A stretch of 64,000 bases of DNA from contig NZ_CP024307.1 in assembly GCF_002944405.1 (NCBI RefSeq), positions 3,843,001 to 3,907,000 on the forward strand. Reading direction: 5' to 3'. Of this stretch, positions 11,288-19,497 are shown piece by piece. The translations under genes and the position numbers were made by a program. This DNA comes from Sinorhizobium fredii (lineage in GTDB: Bacteria > Pseudomonadota > Alphaproteobacteria > Rhizobiales > Rhizobiaceae). The first letter of the stretch is position 1; every line of letters starts with the position of its first letter. The notes under the pieces were generated by a model. That model saw only the letters and a list, made by a program, of their open reading frames with translations. It ran no database searches and was not told the origin of the DNA.

Positions 11288-12154
11288 TCAGTGCATGGCG
11301 GCAGTCAGTGCCGGGGCCTTTGCCGCCAACGCCGTCCGCAGCTTCTCCAGCGCCCGGGTTTCGATCTGCCGCACACGCTCCTTCGATATGCCCAGCGCCA
11401 GACCGAGCTCCTCGAGGGTTGCGCCGTCCTCGGAAAGACGGCGTGCCCGGATGATCTTCATCTCGCGCTCGGTCAGCTGCGTCAGCGCGAGCTGCAGCCA
11501 GCGGCGCGCCCGCTCGCCGTCGATCATGTCGCTCACCTGCTCGTCGGGGAGCGGCGCATCGCTCGGCAGGAAATCGAGCCGCGCACCGCCATCGGCGTCG
11601 CCGTGGCCGACCGGCGCCTGCAGGGAGGCGTCGTTTCCGGAGAGACGGGCATCCATGGTCTGCACGTCGGCGAGGCTGACGCCGAGGGCGGCAGCGATTT
11701 CCTCGTGCATAGCCTGCGATGTAAGCTGGCGGTCGCCCTGGGCGAGGCGGGCCCTGAGCCGGCGCAAGTTGAAGAACAGCGCCTTTTGCGCCGAGCTGGT
11801 GCCGCCCCTGACGATCGACCAGTTGCGCAGCACGAAGTCCTGCATGGATGCGCGAATCCACCAGGTGGCGTAGGTCGAGAAACGCACCTCGCGGCTCGGC
11901 TCGAACCGCGCCGCCGCCTCCAAAAGGCCGATATGCCCCTCCTGGACGAGATCGCCCATCGGCAGGCCGAAGCTACGGAACTTGGCGGCCATGGCGATCA
12001 CCAGCCGCATATGCGACATGGCGATCTTGTTTCGGGCTTCCTGGTCGTGGTCGTTCCGCCAGGCCTCCGCCAGCGCATGCTCCTCGTCTCGCTCGAGATA
12101 AGGGGCATCCATTGCAATCTTAATCAAACGCCTGTCTGCTGTAAGGGTCTTCAT
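11288..12154 (-). CDS. rpoH2: RNA polymerase sigma factor, RpoH2-type (sigma-32 family)
   Basis: 288-residue sigma-70 family member without region 1.1. Region 2 reads RNKIAMSHMRLVIAMAAKFRSFGLPMGDLVQEGHIGLLEAA and RFSTYATWWIRASMQDFVLRNWS; the RpoH-box-like stretch follows (VRGGTSSAQKALFFNLRRL); region 4 ends with the helix-turn-helix LEELGLALGISKERVRQIETRALEKLR. Sinorhizobia carry two rpoH genes, and the sequence and neighbourhood fit the second, which belongs to the RpoE2 general stress response. A good SD (AGGGAG) precedes the ATG. An EcfG-type promoter lies about 200 bases upstream on the same strand, which supports the assignment. Confidence 0.9.
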   Translation of the reverse strand: MKTLTADRRLIKIAMDAPYLERDEEHALAEAWRNDHDQEARNKIAMSHMRLVIAMAAKFRSFGLPMGDLVQEGHIGLLEAAARFEPSREVRFSTYATWWIRASMQDFVLRNWSIVRGGTSSAQKALFFNLRRLRARLAQGDRQLTSQAMHEEIAAALGVSLADVQTMDARLSGNDASLQAPVGHGDADGGARLDFLPSDAPLPDEQVSDMIDGERARRWLQLALTQLTEREMKIIRARRLSEDGATLEELGLALGISKERVRQIETRALEKLRTALAAKAPALTAAMH

Positions 12155-12361
12155 CGATTGCTCCCTGGCTGGCGCCGAACGCCAACACTGTTGATCCTAG
12201 AAGAGCCGAACGCCTGTCGCGGCGGTCGGTTGAAGGGCGGCCGGCCCTGCTTGACGAATTGAAGCAGTGCCCTACATCGAGGAATACGACCTGAAACGGT
12301 GAGCACTCACAGAACCACGATCGCGCGGGAACGCAGGCGCGCGCCTATCCCGTGAACGAGA

Positions 12362-12386
12362 AACGTGCGCCGGGTCGAAAAGTTCC
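12362..12386 (-). promoter_or_regulatory. EcfG/RpoE2-type promoter of rpoH2
   Basis: On the minus strand the sequence reads GGAAC, 16 bases, CGTT, an exact match to the alphaproteobacterial general-stress sigma consensus GGAAC-N16/17-CGTT. It points at rpoH2 and would give a leader of roughly 200 bases. S. meliloti rpoH2 is known to depend on RpoE2, so position and sequence agree. Confidence 0.85.
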
Positions 12387-12430
12387 CTGTCGCGGTAACG
12401 ATTTTAGATTGCAGGTCGCGAGCCATGCAC

Positions 12431-12533
12431 CTGCAGCGCCCGCGCGTCTAATCGCGCAAAGGTCGCTGAGCACTTTGAACTGCTGCATGTCTTGGTCCTT
12501 AAATGGAGGTCGATATAAGGAGACATGCAGTAG
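12431..12533 (-). repeat. RIME-like intergenic repeat, copy 2
   Basis: Two palindromes: TCCTTAAAT...ATATAAGGA at about 12496-12521 inside outer arms CTGCATG/CATGCAG, and GCGCG...CGCGC near 12443-12458. On the minus strand an ATGCAGCAG follows an AAGGA-like box. The copy lies just upstream of the rpoH2 promoter. Confidence 0.75.
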
Positions 12534-12565
12534 CATTGTGCGGCGCGCGAAAGGCACTGAGGCAA

Positions 12566-12595
12566 GAAAAAAGGCCCGGCGCTGATGCCGGGCCT
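12566..12595 (-). terminator. Rho-independent terminator of the CarD gene
   Basis: Perfect 9-base stem AGGCCCGGC / GCCGGGCCT (12572-12580 with 12587-12595) with a 6-base loop, followed on the minus strand by a run of T. It lies about 40 bases after the CarD stop codon. Confidence 0.92.
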
Positions 12596-12636
12596 AGATC
12601 CAATTGCTGAATGCTGGCGAAGCGTTTCGCTGCCGG

Positions 12637-13203
12637 TCAGGCGGCTTCGTCCTGCTCGTCTTCCTCGATGGCCTTGCCGCGCTTCGGCCCCTTGTTCAGA
12701 TTGGCTTCGACGAGGCGCACGGCTTCCGTTTCCGACATCTTGTTCACGGCAGCGATTTCGCGCGCCATGCGGTCGAGAGCGGCTTCGTAGAGCTGGCGCT
12801 CGGAATAGGACTGTTCCGGCTGGTTTTCCGCACGATAAAGATCGCGCACCACTTCCGCGATGGAAATGAGATCGCCGGAATTGATCTTGGCATCGTATTC
12901 CTGCGCGCGACGCGACCACATGGTCCGCTTCACGCGTGCCTTGCCCTGCACAACCTTCAATGCGCGGTCGACGAAATCGGTTTCGGACAGTTTGCGCATC
13001 CCGATGCTGACGGCCTTAGCCACCGGCACCTTGAGACGCATCTTGTCCTTTTCGAAATCGATGACAAAAAGCTCGAGCTTCATGCCGGCGACTTCCTGCT
13101 CCTCAATCGCCACGATCTGACCAACGCCATGAGCCGGATAAACGATCGATTCACCGGTCTTGAAGCCTTGGCGCGTTGAAGATTTTTTCTGCTGGGTCGT
13201 CAT
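12637..13203 (-). CDS. CarD/CdnL-type transcriptional regulator
   Basis: 188-residue protein with the CarD N-terminal RNA-polymerase-interacting domain: GESIVYPAHGVGQIVAIEEQEVAGMKLELFVIDFEKDKMRLKVPV, a Tudor-like fold that binds the RNAP beta subunit, followed by a helical DNA-binding domain (SRRAQEYDAKINSGDLISIAEVVRDLYR). CarD/CdnL proteins stabilise open complexes at rRNA and other housekeeping promoters. The tail is acidic (EEDEQDEAA). I start at the ATG at 13203, which has GGGAG upstream; the open frame extends further but lacks domain sequence there. It is monocistronic with its own terminator. Confidence 0.92.
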   Translation of the reverse strand: MTTQQKKSSTRQGFKTGESIVYPAHGVGQIVAIEEQEVAGMKLELFVIDFEKDKMRLKVPVAKAVSIGMRKLSETDFVDRALKVVQGKARVKRTMWSRRAQEYDAKINSGDLISIAEVVRDLYRAENQPEQSYSERQLYEAALDRMAREIAAVNKMSETEAVRLVEANLNKGPKRGKAIEEDEQDEAA

Positions 13204-13607
13204 TCGTTTCAAACACTCCCTAGTGCGCACCGGCCTCGATCGGCCGGGCCGGGTCGTGAGGCCCGGATAGACGGGGATACCGCCGGGTGGGGTCAATCCT
13301 GGTCCGTCCAACGAAATGCAAACGGCTTCTTGCGTCGCAGTCACGAGCAACGGAACGTTGCCTATTTTGAAAGTGCCGCGCCGTGGAAATCGATTTGCTT
13401 TCGTGCTGGTTTTCGGGCGCGCAAAAGCACCCTCTGTGGATCAGTGTCTGGAACCTATCATAAAAAAGAGCGGAAATCAATAATTTGCTGCATGGCAACG
13501 ATCAAGCCGCCATGCTCGCACCTGCGAGGCACCGATGGGATTTCCCCAGATTTCCGGCCTCGCGCGTTTAGCGCTCCGTCAGCCGCGGCGAACCGAGCGG
13601 CCGGGCC
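13204..13607. other. Intergenic region between the CarD and ferredoxin genes
   Basis: About 400 bases that must contain the CarD promoter and the 3' end of the ferredoxin transcript. An AT-rich patch (about 13459-13490, with ATAAAAAAGAGCGG and AATCAATAATTTG) is unusual for this GC-rich window and may be the promoter area. No gene is visible. Confidence 0.45.
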
Positions 13608-13946
13608 TCAGTCGCCCTGGCCGGGCTTCTCGGAGAAATACTGCTCGTACTTCCCTTCGACGCCGTCCATCTCCTTCGCTTCCGGCAGAGGGTCGCGCTT
13701 GACCGTGATGTTCGGCCACTGCGTCGCAAAATCGGCGTTCAATTTCAACCACATGTCGAGGCCTGGCTCGGTATCCGGCTTGATCGCATTTGCGGGACAT
13801 TCCGGTTCGCACACGCCGCAATCGATGCACTCGTCCGGATGGATGACGAGAAAGTTCTCGCCCTCGTAGAAGCAGTCCACCGGGCAGACTTCCACGCAGT
13901 CCGTGTACTTGCAGCGAATGCAATTGTCGGTCACGACATACGTCAT
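13608..13946 (-). CDS. fdxA: Seven-iron ferredoxin (3Fe-4S/4Fe-4S)
   Basis: 112-residue FdxA-type ferredoxin. Cluster cysteines are at residues 9, 12, 17, 21 and 25 in the first motif and 40, 43, 46 and 50 in the second ([12 protein letters not shown]). The first motif has the spacing of a 3Fe-4S site and the second is a classical 4Fe-4S site. The C-terminal extension (about residue 55 on, with [18 protein letters not shown]) is that of the Azotobacter ferredoxin I type. It is a soluble electron carrier; its redox partner is not encoded nearby. Confidence 0.95.
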   Translation of the reverse strand: MTYVVTDNCIRCKYTDCVEVCPVDCFYEGENFLVIHPDECIDCGVCEPECPANAIKPDTEPGLDMWLKLNADFATQWPNITVKRDPLPEAKEMDGVEGKYEQYFSEKPGQGD

Positions 13947-14362
13947 GAGGTACTCCAGCCAATGCTCTCATCAGATGGCAGTCGGCAATGCTCGATCGTC
14001 CGCGCATGCTAGGAATGTCCGGCGCGCATAGCTGCCCGAAGCAAACCGCAAGTGCCACCTCCTGCAGGGTTCCTTAAATCGGCACCGGTTCAAGGATAAG
14101 ACCATGCAGCAATTCAAATTTCACACAGCGACCCTTGCGCGCCCGAACGGCGCGGGGTGCTGCAACATGGCTTGTGACGTAAAGGCTTTAAGCGGCCTTT
14201 GCAAGAATAATCCACTCGCCTTTTGCCGCGAAAAGGGCAGAGTTTTCCAGCATCGCCGGACTATCGGATCGAAGCATCCAAAGTTGCTGGACGGCCCCTC
14301 AGAGGACAGCCGCGACGGCATCTCCCGTACCACGACCGCCGCCCAAACCACGATGGAGGACG
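13947..14362. other. Intergenic region upstream of fdxA
   Basis: About 416 bases. It holds the fdxA promoter, RIME-like repeat copy 3 (14061-14165) and the 3' end of the helicase/S4 transcript. I see no further gene and no clear terminator. Confidence 0.5.
14061..14165 (+). repeat. RIME-like intergenic repeat, copy 3 (opposite orientation)
   Basis: Inverted relative to the other copies. Reads CCTTAAATCGG / CCGGTTCAAGG (14072-14095), then ATGCAGCAATTCAAA at 14104 and CAGCGACCCTTGCGCG, ending with GGCGCGGGGTGCTG. It aligns base for base along most of its length with the reverse complement of copy 4. Confidence 0.75.
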
Positions 14363-14773
14363 CTAGTCGTCGTCGCCGAAATCGGGCCTCAGCCGGTCCG
14401 TCTCGCGCCGCTCCTGTTTCGTCGGCCGTCCTGCGCCGCGATCGCGGGTTGCCTGTTCAAAGGCTGTGCGACGCTCGGCGGGAGCGGGCGGCGTCAGGTC
14501 CTCGTAAAGCAGCCGCGCCTCCTCATAGGGACCTCGCCGGTTACCCGGCAGCAGGACCCGCACGACGAGGTCGCGCCGTTCGAGCGAAAGCTCCAGCCTG
14601 TCGCCGGCCTTGATCTGCGCCGACGGCTGCGTCGTCCGGACGCCGTTGACGGCCACATGGCCGGCCTCGATCGCCTTCTGGGCGAGCGAGCGCGATTTGA
14701 TCAGCCGGGCGAAGAACAGCCACTTGTCGAGCCGCTGGCGCGCGGCAGGCGATGAGGCTGGCTGTTTCTCCAT
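14363..14773 (-). CDS. RNA-binding S4 domain protein (HslR/Hsp15-like)
   Basis: 136-residue protein with an S4 RNA-binding domain at about residues 10-65 (RQRLDKWLFFARLIKSRSLAQKAIEAGHVAVNG, then KAGDRLELSL) and a basic C-terminal tail. It resembles Hsp15, which binds free 50S subunits that still carry a nascent peptidyl-tRNA and helps recycle them. The gene begins eight bases after the stop of the Suv3-like helicase gene, so the two form an operon. The shared theme is RNA handling. Confidence 0.9.
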   Translation of the reverse strand: MEKQPASSPAARQRLDKWLFFARLIKSRSLAQKAIEAGHVAVNGVRTTQPSAQIKAGDRLELSLERRDLVVRVLLPGNRRGPYEEARLLYEDLTPPAPAERRTAFEQATRDRGAGRPTKQERRETDRLRPDFGDDD

Positions 14774-14780
14774 GGTCCGC

Positions 14781-17700
14781 CTACTTTTTCAGTTGCTCCT
14801 TGAGCGCGGCGAGCTTCGCGAAGGGCGAATCCGGATCGATCGGCTTCTCCTTGCGCGGCGGGCGGCTGTCGAACTTGCCAGACCGGTCCGACCGGTCGTG
14901 ACGCTCATGTCGCTCGTGACGGTCCTGGCGCTCCTTGCGCTGGCCGCCCGGCTTGCCGTCCTGAGCCTTGCCGCGCGCCGGTGCACCGCCCTTGCGGCCG
15001 CCTTCCCTTGCCTCGCCCTGAGCGTGACGCTCACCGTGGCGCTGGCCGCCGCGGCGCTGGTCTCCCTGATGGCGGCCGCTGCGCTGGTTGTCCTGACGCG
15101 TGCCCGGCCGCCACAGAAGCACCGGCTTCGGCTCGGCCGGCTCTTCCGGCTGCTCCGCCACGGGAGACTCGTCGCTGGTCGACTCCGTCGAGGCGGCTTC
15201 TGCCTCGGCCGGAGCGGCTTCTGCCGAATCCACTTCCGCCGGTGCCGCATCCTCCTCGGCAGGTTCCGCCGCGGCGTCCGCATCGGCTTCGACATGCTCC
15301 CCGGCCGCCTCGTCGGTCGGCACGGCCTCCGCCGGCGTGCCGTCCTGCTTTGCCAGAAAGGCCGCCGCTTCCTCGGCGGTCACGCTGTCGGCGCGATAGC
15401 CGAGACCCTTGAGGATCTCTTCCATGTCGTCGGGGGTCGCGCCGAGGATCGAGAGCATCGAGGTCGTCGTCGTGAAACGGCGGCCGTCATAGGCGCCGTC
15501 CGGCCGCGGCGTTGCGCCCGGCTTCCATTGCAGGAGCGGGCGGATGAGGTCGGCGAGACGCTCCAGGATATCGATCCGAACGGCGCGCTTGCCGAGATAG
15601 CGGAAGCCGGCAAGCTTGTAGAAGGTCCGCTCGAAGGACGCGTCGGTGACGACCGAGGTCCGGCCGGCGGCAAGCATGGGGATCAGTTCGCCGTAGCCCG
15701 GCTTGTCGAGGCCGTCGTTCTTCAGCGCCCAGAGAAGCGTGATCAGCTCCGCAGGCGCCGGCTTCAGGAGCGCCGGAAGGAAGATGTGGTAGGCGCCGAA
15801 GCGGACGCCGTATTTGCGGATCGACGCCCGGCTCTCCTGGTCGAGAGACTTCACCTCTTCGGCGACGTCGCGGCGGAAGAGGACGCCGAGATTCTCGACG
15901 AGCTGGAAGGCGAGACCCTTCGCCAGGCCTTCGAGATCCTCGGCGCGCGAGATGTCGTCGAGCGGCTTCAGGACCGTGCTGATGTGATGGTTCACGAAGC
16001 GCTCGATCCGCGCCACGACGTGGTCGCGGGCATTCGCCTGCAGCTGCTCGTCGGCGAGCAGGATGACGCGGGGCCGCATGACGTGGTCGCTTGCCGCAAG
16101 CCGCGCCACGGGATCGCCGAGCCAGCGCACGAGTCCGTCCGACGAGAGCGCCAGATCGTTGTTGCCGGCCGCATGCAGGCGGGCGGCGCGGGCCTCGAAT
16201 TCCAGCGCCAGCGCCTTTTGGGCAGCACCCTGGACAGCCTTGGCATCCGTTCCTTCGCTGCCGGCCACGAGCGTGAACCGAAAACCGGTTAGCTGACCCA
16301 CGTGGTGCCCTTCGACGAAGACATCACCATTCACACTGATTTCTGCTTCCAGCATCGCATTCTCTCTCAGGCGCTTCATGAGCACAGATGTCCTGCGGTC
16401 AACGAAGCGTTTCGTCAACCTTTCATGTAACGCGTCGGACAATCGATCTTCGATTTCCCGCGTCTTTTCTTGCCAGTGTGTCGGATCGGCAAGCCACCCG
16501 GGCCGGTTGGACACATAGGTCCAGGTCCTGATCTGCGCGATTCGCGCCGAAAGTGTGTCAATCTCGCCATCCGTATGGTCGGCGCGGCGGACCTGCTCGG
16601 CCATGAAGTCCTCATTGACAGCGCCATGGCGGACGAGATCGGCATAGATGCTCGCGATCAGGTCGGCGTGCTGCGCCGGCGTGATGCGGCGGTAATCGGG
16701 AAGCGCACAGGCTTCCCACAGCTTCTCAACCCGTTCCGCGGTCGTGGCGACGTCGACGACTTCCGGATAGCGCGCCAGGTGCTCGAGCGCCTGCTGGTCG
16801 ACGGCCGGAAGGGCCCGCGTCAGACCGGATACGGCCGGTGCCGCCTCGAGGCTGTGCTTCAGCGCCTTCAGCGAGGAATAGTCGACGGCCTTGGAGCGCC
16901 ATTGCAGCACCCGGACCGGATCGAATTCGTGCGATTCGATCCGGTGCACGAGCTCGTCCTCGAAGGGGTCGACGCGGCCCGTCACTCCGAAGGTGCCGTC
17001 GCGGATGTGTCGGCCGGCGCGGCCGGCAACCTGGGCGAGCTCGGCCGGATTGAGGTTGCGGTATTGGTAGCCGTCGAACTTGCGATCCTGGGCGAAGGCG
17101 ACGTGGTCGACATCGAGATTGAGCCCCATGCCGATAGCGTCGGTCGCCACCAGATAGTCGACGTCGCCCTCCTGATAGAGCGCCACCTGGGCATTGCGGG
17201 TCCGCGGCGAGAGCGCGCCGAGCACCACCGCGGCGCCGCCGCGCTGCCGCCGGATGAGCTCGGCGATGGCATAGACCTCGTCGGCCGAAAAGGCGACGAT
17301 CGCCGAGCGATGCGGCAGCCGGGTGATCTTCTTCGAGCCAGCATAGAGAAGCTGCGACATGCGTGGCCGTTCGACCACCGTGATGCCGGGCAGAAGATGC
17401 TCGAGGATCGGCCGCATGGTCGCGGCACCGAGGAGGAGCGTCTCTCCCCGTCCGCGCAGATGCAGGAGCCTGTCGGTGAAGATGTGACCGCGCTCGAGGT
17501 CGCCGGCGAGCTGCACCTCGTCGATGGCGACGAAGGAAGCCGTCGTTTCGCGCGGCATCGCCTCCACCGTGCAGACCGAATAGCGGGCGCGATGCGGCGC
17601 AATCTTTTCCTCGCCGGTGATCAGCGCGACATTGTGGTGCCCGACCTTCTCGACGAGGCGCGTATAGACCTCGCGAGCAAGCAATCGCAAAGGCAACCCG

Positions 17701-17825
17701 ATGACGCCGCTGTCATGCGCGACCATGCGCTCGATGGCATAATGCGTCTTGCCGGTATTGGTGGGTCCGAGGACCGCGGCAACCCCGCGGCCGCTCAGGA
17801 TCATGGATTGAAAGGACAAGGTCAT
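14781..17825 (-). CDS. Suv3-like superfamily 2 RNA helicase with long charged C-terminal tail
   Basis: 1014-residue helicase. Walker A is GPTNTGKTH at residues 20-27, and motif II is DEVQ near residue 102 in VAIDEVQLAGDLERGHIF, the signature of SUPV3L1/Suv3, the mitochondrial degradosome helicase. Motif VI is QVAGRAGRHI. The C-terminal region (about 810-900) is Ala/Glu-rich and acidic, then switches to a Arg/Gly/His/Gln-rich basic stretch (about 930-1000) with repeated RHERH-like units, probably disordered and RNA-binding. I start at ATG 17825, directly before the helicase core. It is followed after seven bases by the S4 protein gene. Confidence 0.92.
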   Translation of the reverse strand: MTLSFQSMILSGRGVAAVLGPTNTGKTHYAIERMVAHDSGVIGLPLRLLAREVYTRLVEKVGHHNVALITGEEKIAPHRARYSVCTVEAMPRETTASFVAIDEVQLAGDLERGHIFTDRLLHLRGRGETLLLGAATMRPILEHLLPGITVVERPRMSQLLYAGSKKITRLPHRSAIVAFSADEVYAIAELIRRQRGGAAVVLGALSPRTRNAQVALYQEGDVDYLVATDAIGMGLNLDVDHVAFAQDRKFDGYQYRNLNPAELAQVAGRAGRHIRDGTFGVTGRVDPFEDELVHRIESHEFDPVRVLQWRSKAVDYSSLKALKHSLEAAPAVSGLTRALPAVDQQALEHLARYPEVVDVATTAERVEKLWEACALPDYRRITPAQHADLIASIYADLVRHGAVNEDFMAEQVRRADHTDGEIDTLSARIAQIRTWTYVSNRPGWLADPTHWQEKTREIEDRLSDALHERLTKRFVDRRTSVLMKRLRENAMLEAEISVNGDVFVEGHHVGQLTGFRFTLVAGSEGTDAKAVQGAAQKALALEFEARAARLHAAGNNDLALSSDGLVRWLGDPVARLAASDHVMRPRVILLADEQLQANARDHVVARIERFVNHHISTVLKPLDDISRAEDLEGLAKGLAFQLVENLGVLFRRDVAEEVKSLDQESRASIRKYGVRFGAYHIFLPALLKPAPAELITLLWALKNDGLDKPGYGELIPMLAAGRTSVVTDASFERTFYKLAGFRYLGKRAVRIDILERLADLIRPLLQWKPGATPRPDGAYDGRRFTTTTSMLSILGATPDDMEEILKGLGYRADSVTAEEAAAFLAKQDGTPAEAVPTDEAAGEHVEADADAAAEPAEEDAAPAEVDSAEAAPAEAEAASTESTSDESPVAEQPEEPAEPKPVLLWRPGTRQDNQRSGRHQGDQRRGGQRHGERHAQGEAREGGRKGGAPARGKAQDGKPGGQRKERQDRHERHERHDRSDRSGKFDSRPPRKEKPIDPDSPFAKLAALKEQLKK

Positions 17826-17946
17826 CGATCCCGGGCAGTCTCTAGAGCGGGATTCGCTCACATGCGTTCGCGCTCCCGATCTATCTTTTTGTCTTTGCCG
17901 CATTTGTGCAACGTCAGGTGAGTCCACCTGACTGCAAAATGCTCCA

Positions 17947-18047
17947 CAGCGCCGCACGTCTTCCACACGCACAAAGGTCGCTGCAGCACTTCTGATTGCT
18001 GCATGTTTTTATCCTTAAATCGGCTCCGATTTAAGGTACATGCAGTA
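17947..18047 (-). repeat. RIME-like intergenic repeat, copy 4 (best preserved palindrome)
   Basis: Inner palindrome CCTTAAATCGG / CCGATTTAAGG (18013-18036) is almost perfect, inside outer arms CTGCATG and CATGCAG. The second half has CAGCGCCGCACGTC and ACGCACAAAGGTCGCTG. On the minus strand AAGGATAAAAACATGCAGCA resembles an SD-start arrangement. Confidence 0.8.
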
Positions 18048-18608
18048 GGAGCCGGAGCGCCAGCACCCCGGCGGGCAACAGATGCCCATGCACAAGCGCG
18101 AGCGCAAGGGGGCGCGAGCAATAAAACAATCCAGGCTGTTGCCGGCCATATCTTGGGGCTCAGTTTCCATGCGAATATCGCCACTTGGAACAGCGGTGGA
18201 ACGAATCGGAGACGAATCGCTGACTCGCACCGATTCTCTGTATGTTCACGGCTACATATAGACCACGTCGAGCCGAATCGCACCATATGCTGAATCTGTT
18301 GACGAGGCGCGCGCTTCACGCTTCTCAAGCGCCCGCTTCCGGCGTCCGATGACGCAACCGGTTCAAAGGATTCCGAATCCAAGACTCTGGAACAGCTGAA
18401 AAATTTTGACCAAAATTGCATTTTTGCCGCCTCGATTCCCGGAATAGGAATCGCCATTTCGGACAGCCGGATGAATCGGTGCGACTCTCCCTTCCGGGCG
18501 GCAACGGCGCGACGTCTGCTTAGTGCGCTACCAGATATAGTGTGTCGGGGATCACCGGCCGCGAGTCCGGTCTCGCCCGACGCCGCGCCGCAGCTCGGGC
18601 AACGGACG

Positions 18609-18640
18609 GAAAAGGAAAGCGGCGCCCCGAAGAGCGCCGC
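18609..18640 (-). terminator. Rho-independent terminator downstream of phaB
   Basis: Stem GCGGCGC / GCGCCGC (18619-18625 with 18634-18640), loop CCCGAAGA, followed on the minus strand by TTTCCTTTTCC. It sits about 25 bases after the phaB stop. Confidence 0.75.
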
Positions 18641-18663
18641 ATGATGCCGAGAGTCCGCGGGTG

Positions 18664-19389
18664 TCAGGCGAAATACTGCCCGCCATTCGCCGAGATCGTC
18701 GAGCCGGTGATGAAGCCCGACTCGTCGGATGCCAGGAACACGACGCAGCGGGCGATCTCGTCAGGCTCGCCGAGGCGGCCGACCGGGATCTGCGGGATGA
18801 TCCTTTCGTTCAGCACCTTCTCCGGTACCGCGCGCACCATCTCCGTGCCGATATAGCCGGGGCATATCGCATTGACGGTCACGCCCTTAGCCGCGCCCTC
18901 CTGCGCCAGCGCCTTGGTAAAGCCGAGATCGCCGGCCTTGGCTGCGGAATAGTTCGCCTGGCCCATCTGCCCCTTCTGGCCGTTGATCGACGAGATGTTG
19001 ATGACGCGGCCGAAGCCGCGGTCGCGCATGCCCGACCAGACGGGATGGGTCATGTTGAAGAGGCCGGTGAGGTTGGTGTTGATGACTTCGCCCCACTGTT
19101 CCGGCGTCATCTTGTGAAACATCGCGTCGCGGGTGATGCCGGCATTGTTGACGAGAACGTCGACCGGCCCGAGATCCGCCTCCACCTTGGCGATGCCGTC
19201 AACGCAGGCCTGATAGCTGGAGACGTCCCATTTATAGACCGGAATGCCGGTTTCCTGCTTGAAGGCCTGGGCCTTTTCGTCGTTGCCGGCATAGTTGGCG
19301 GCCACCTTGTAGCCCGCCGCCTTCAGTGCCACCGAAATCGCAGCGCCGATACCGCGGGACCCACCCGTAACCAATGCTACCCTGCTCAT
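18664..19389 (-). CDS. phaB: Acetoacetyl-CoA reductase
   Basis: NADPH-dependent reduction of acetoacetyl-CoA to (R)-3-hydroxybutyryl-CoA, the second step of polyhydroxybutyrate synthesis. 241-residue short-chain dehydrogenase with the cofactor motif TGGSRGIG at 8-15, NNAG at about 85, the catalytic Ser in INISSINGQKGQMGQ and the YSAAK motif. The QKGQ(M/F)GQANYSAAKAG stretch is diagnostic for PhaB within the family. It follows phaA by about 108 bases on the same strand and ends at a terminator, so phaAB form the operon. Confidence 0.97.
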   Translation of the reverse strand: MSRVALVTGGSRGIGAAISVALKAAGYKVAANYAGNDEKAQAFKQETGIPVYKWDVSSYQACVDGIAKVEADLGPVDVLVNNAGITRDAMFHKMTPEQWGEVINTNLTGLFNMTHPVWSGMRDRGFGRVINISSINGQKGQMGQANYSAAKAGDLGFTKALAQEGAAKGVTVNAICPGYIGTEMVRAVPEKVLNERIIPQIPVGRLGEPDEIARCVVFLASDESGFITGSTISANGGQYFA

Positions 19390-19497
19390 CTTTGCCTCCC
19401 ACTTGGGTTAACTGTCAAAAATTGTCCTTCGGCGGCCCGGAGCTCCAGGCCGCACGCTCGATCAAACAGGGCGGATGCCCTTGCATGCCGCGAACTG

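Larger units (their letters stand above)
12155..12636. other. Intergenic region upstream of rpoH2
   Basis: 482 bases between rpoH2 and the CarD gene. It holds, from the rpoH2 side, a leader of about 200 bases, an EcfG-type promoter (12362-12386), a RIME-like repeat (12431-12533) and the terminator of the CarD gene (12566-12595). I see no coding sequence in it. Confidence 0.6.
17826..18663. other. Long intergenic region between the helicase and phaB genes
   Basis: 838 bases, the longest gap in the window. It contains RIME-like repeat copy 4 (17947-18047) and, at the far end, the terminator of the phaAB unit (18609-18640). The middle part (about 18050-18600) has lower GC and patches such as AAAATTTTGACCAAAATTGC near 18400. 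The minus-strand frame that crosses it has no recognisable domain. A small RNA or an unusual promoter is possible but not shown. Confidence 0.5.

Noticed and set aside
14610-16292. Open frame of 560 codons opposite the helicase gene
   Set aside because: Overlaps the helicase tail and S4 gene on the other strand; low-complexity product without family features.
17858-18457. Open frame of 199 codons in the long gap
   Set aside because: Runs through the repeat copy, has no SD, no domain and low coding character.
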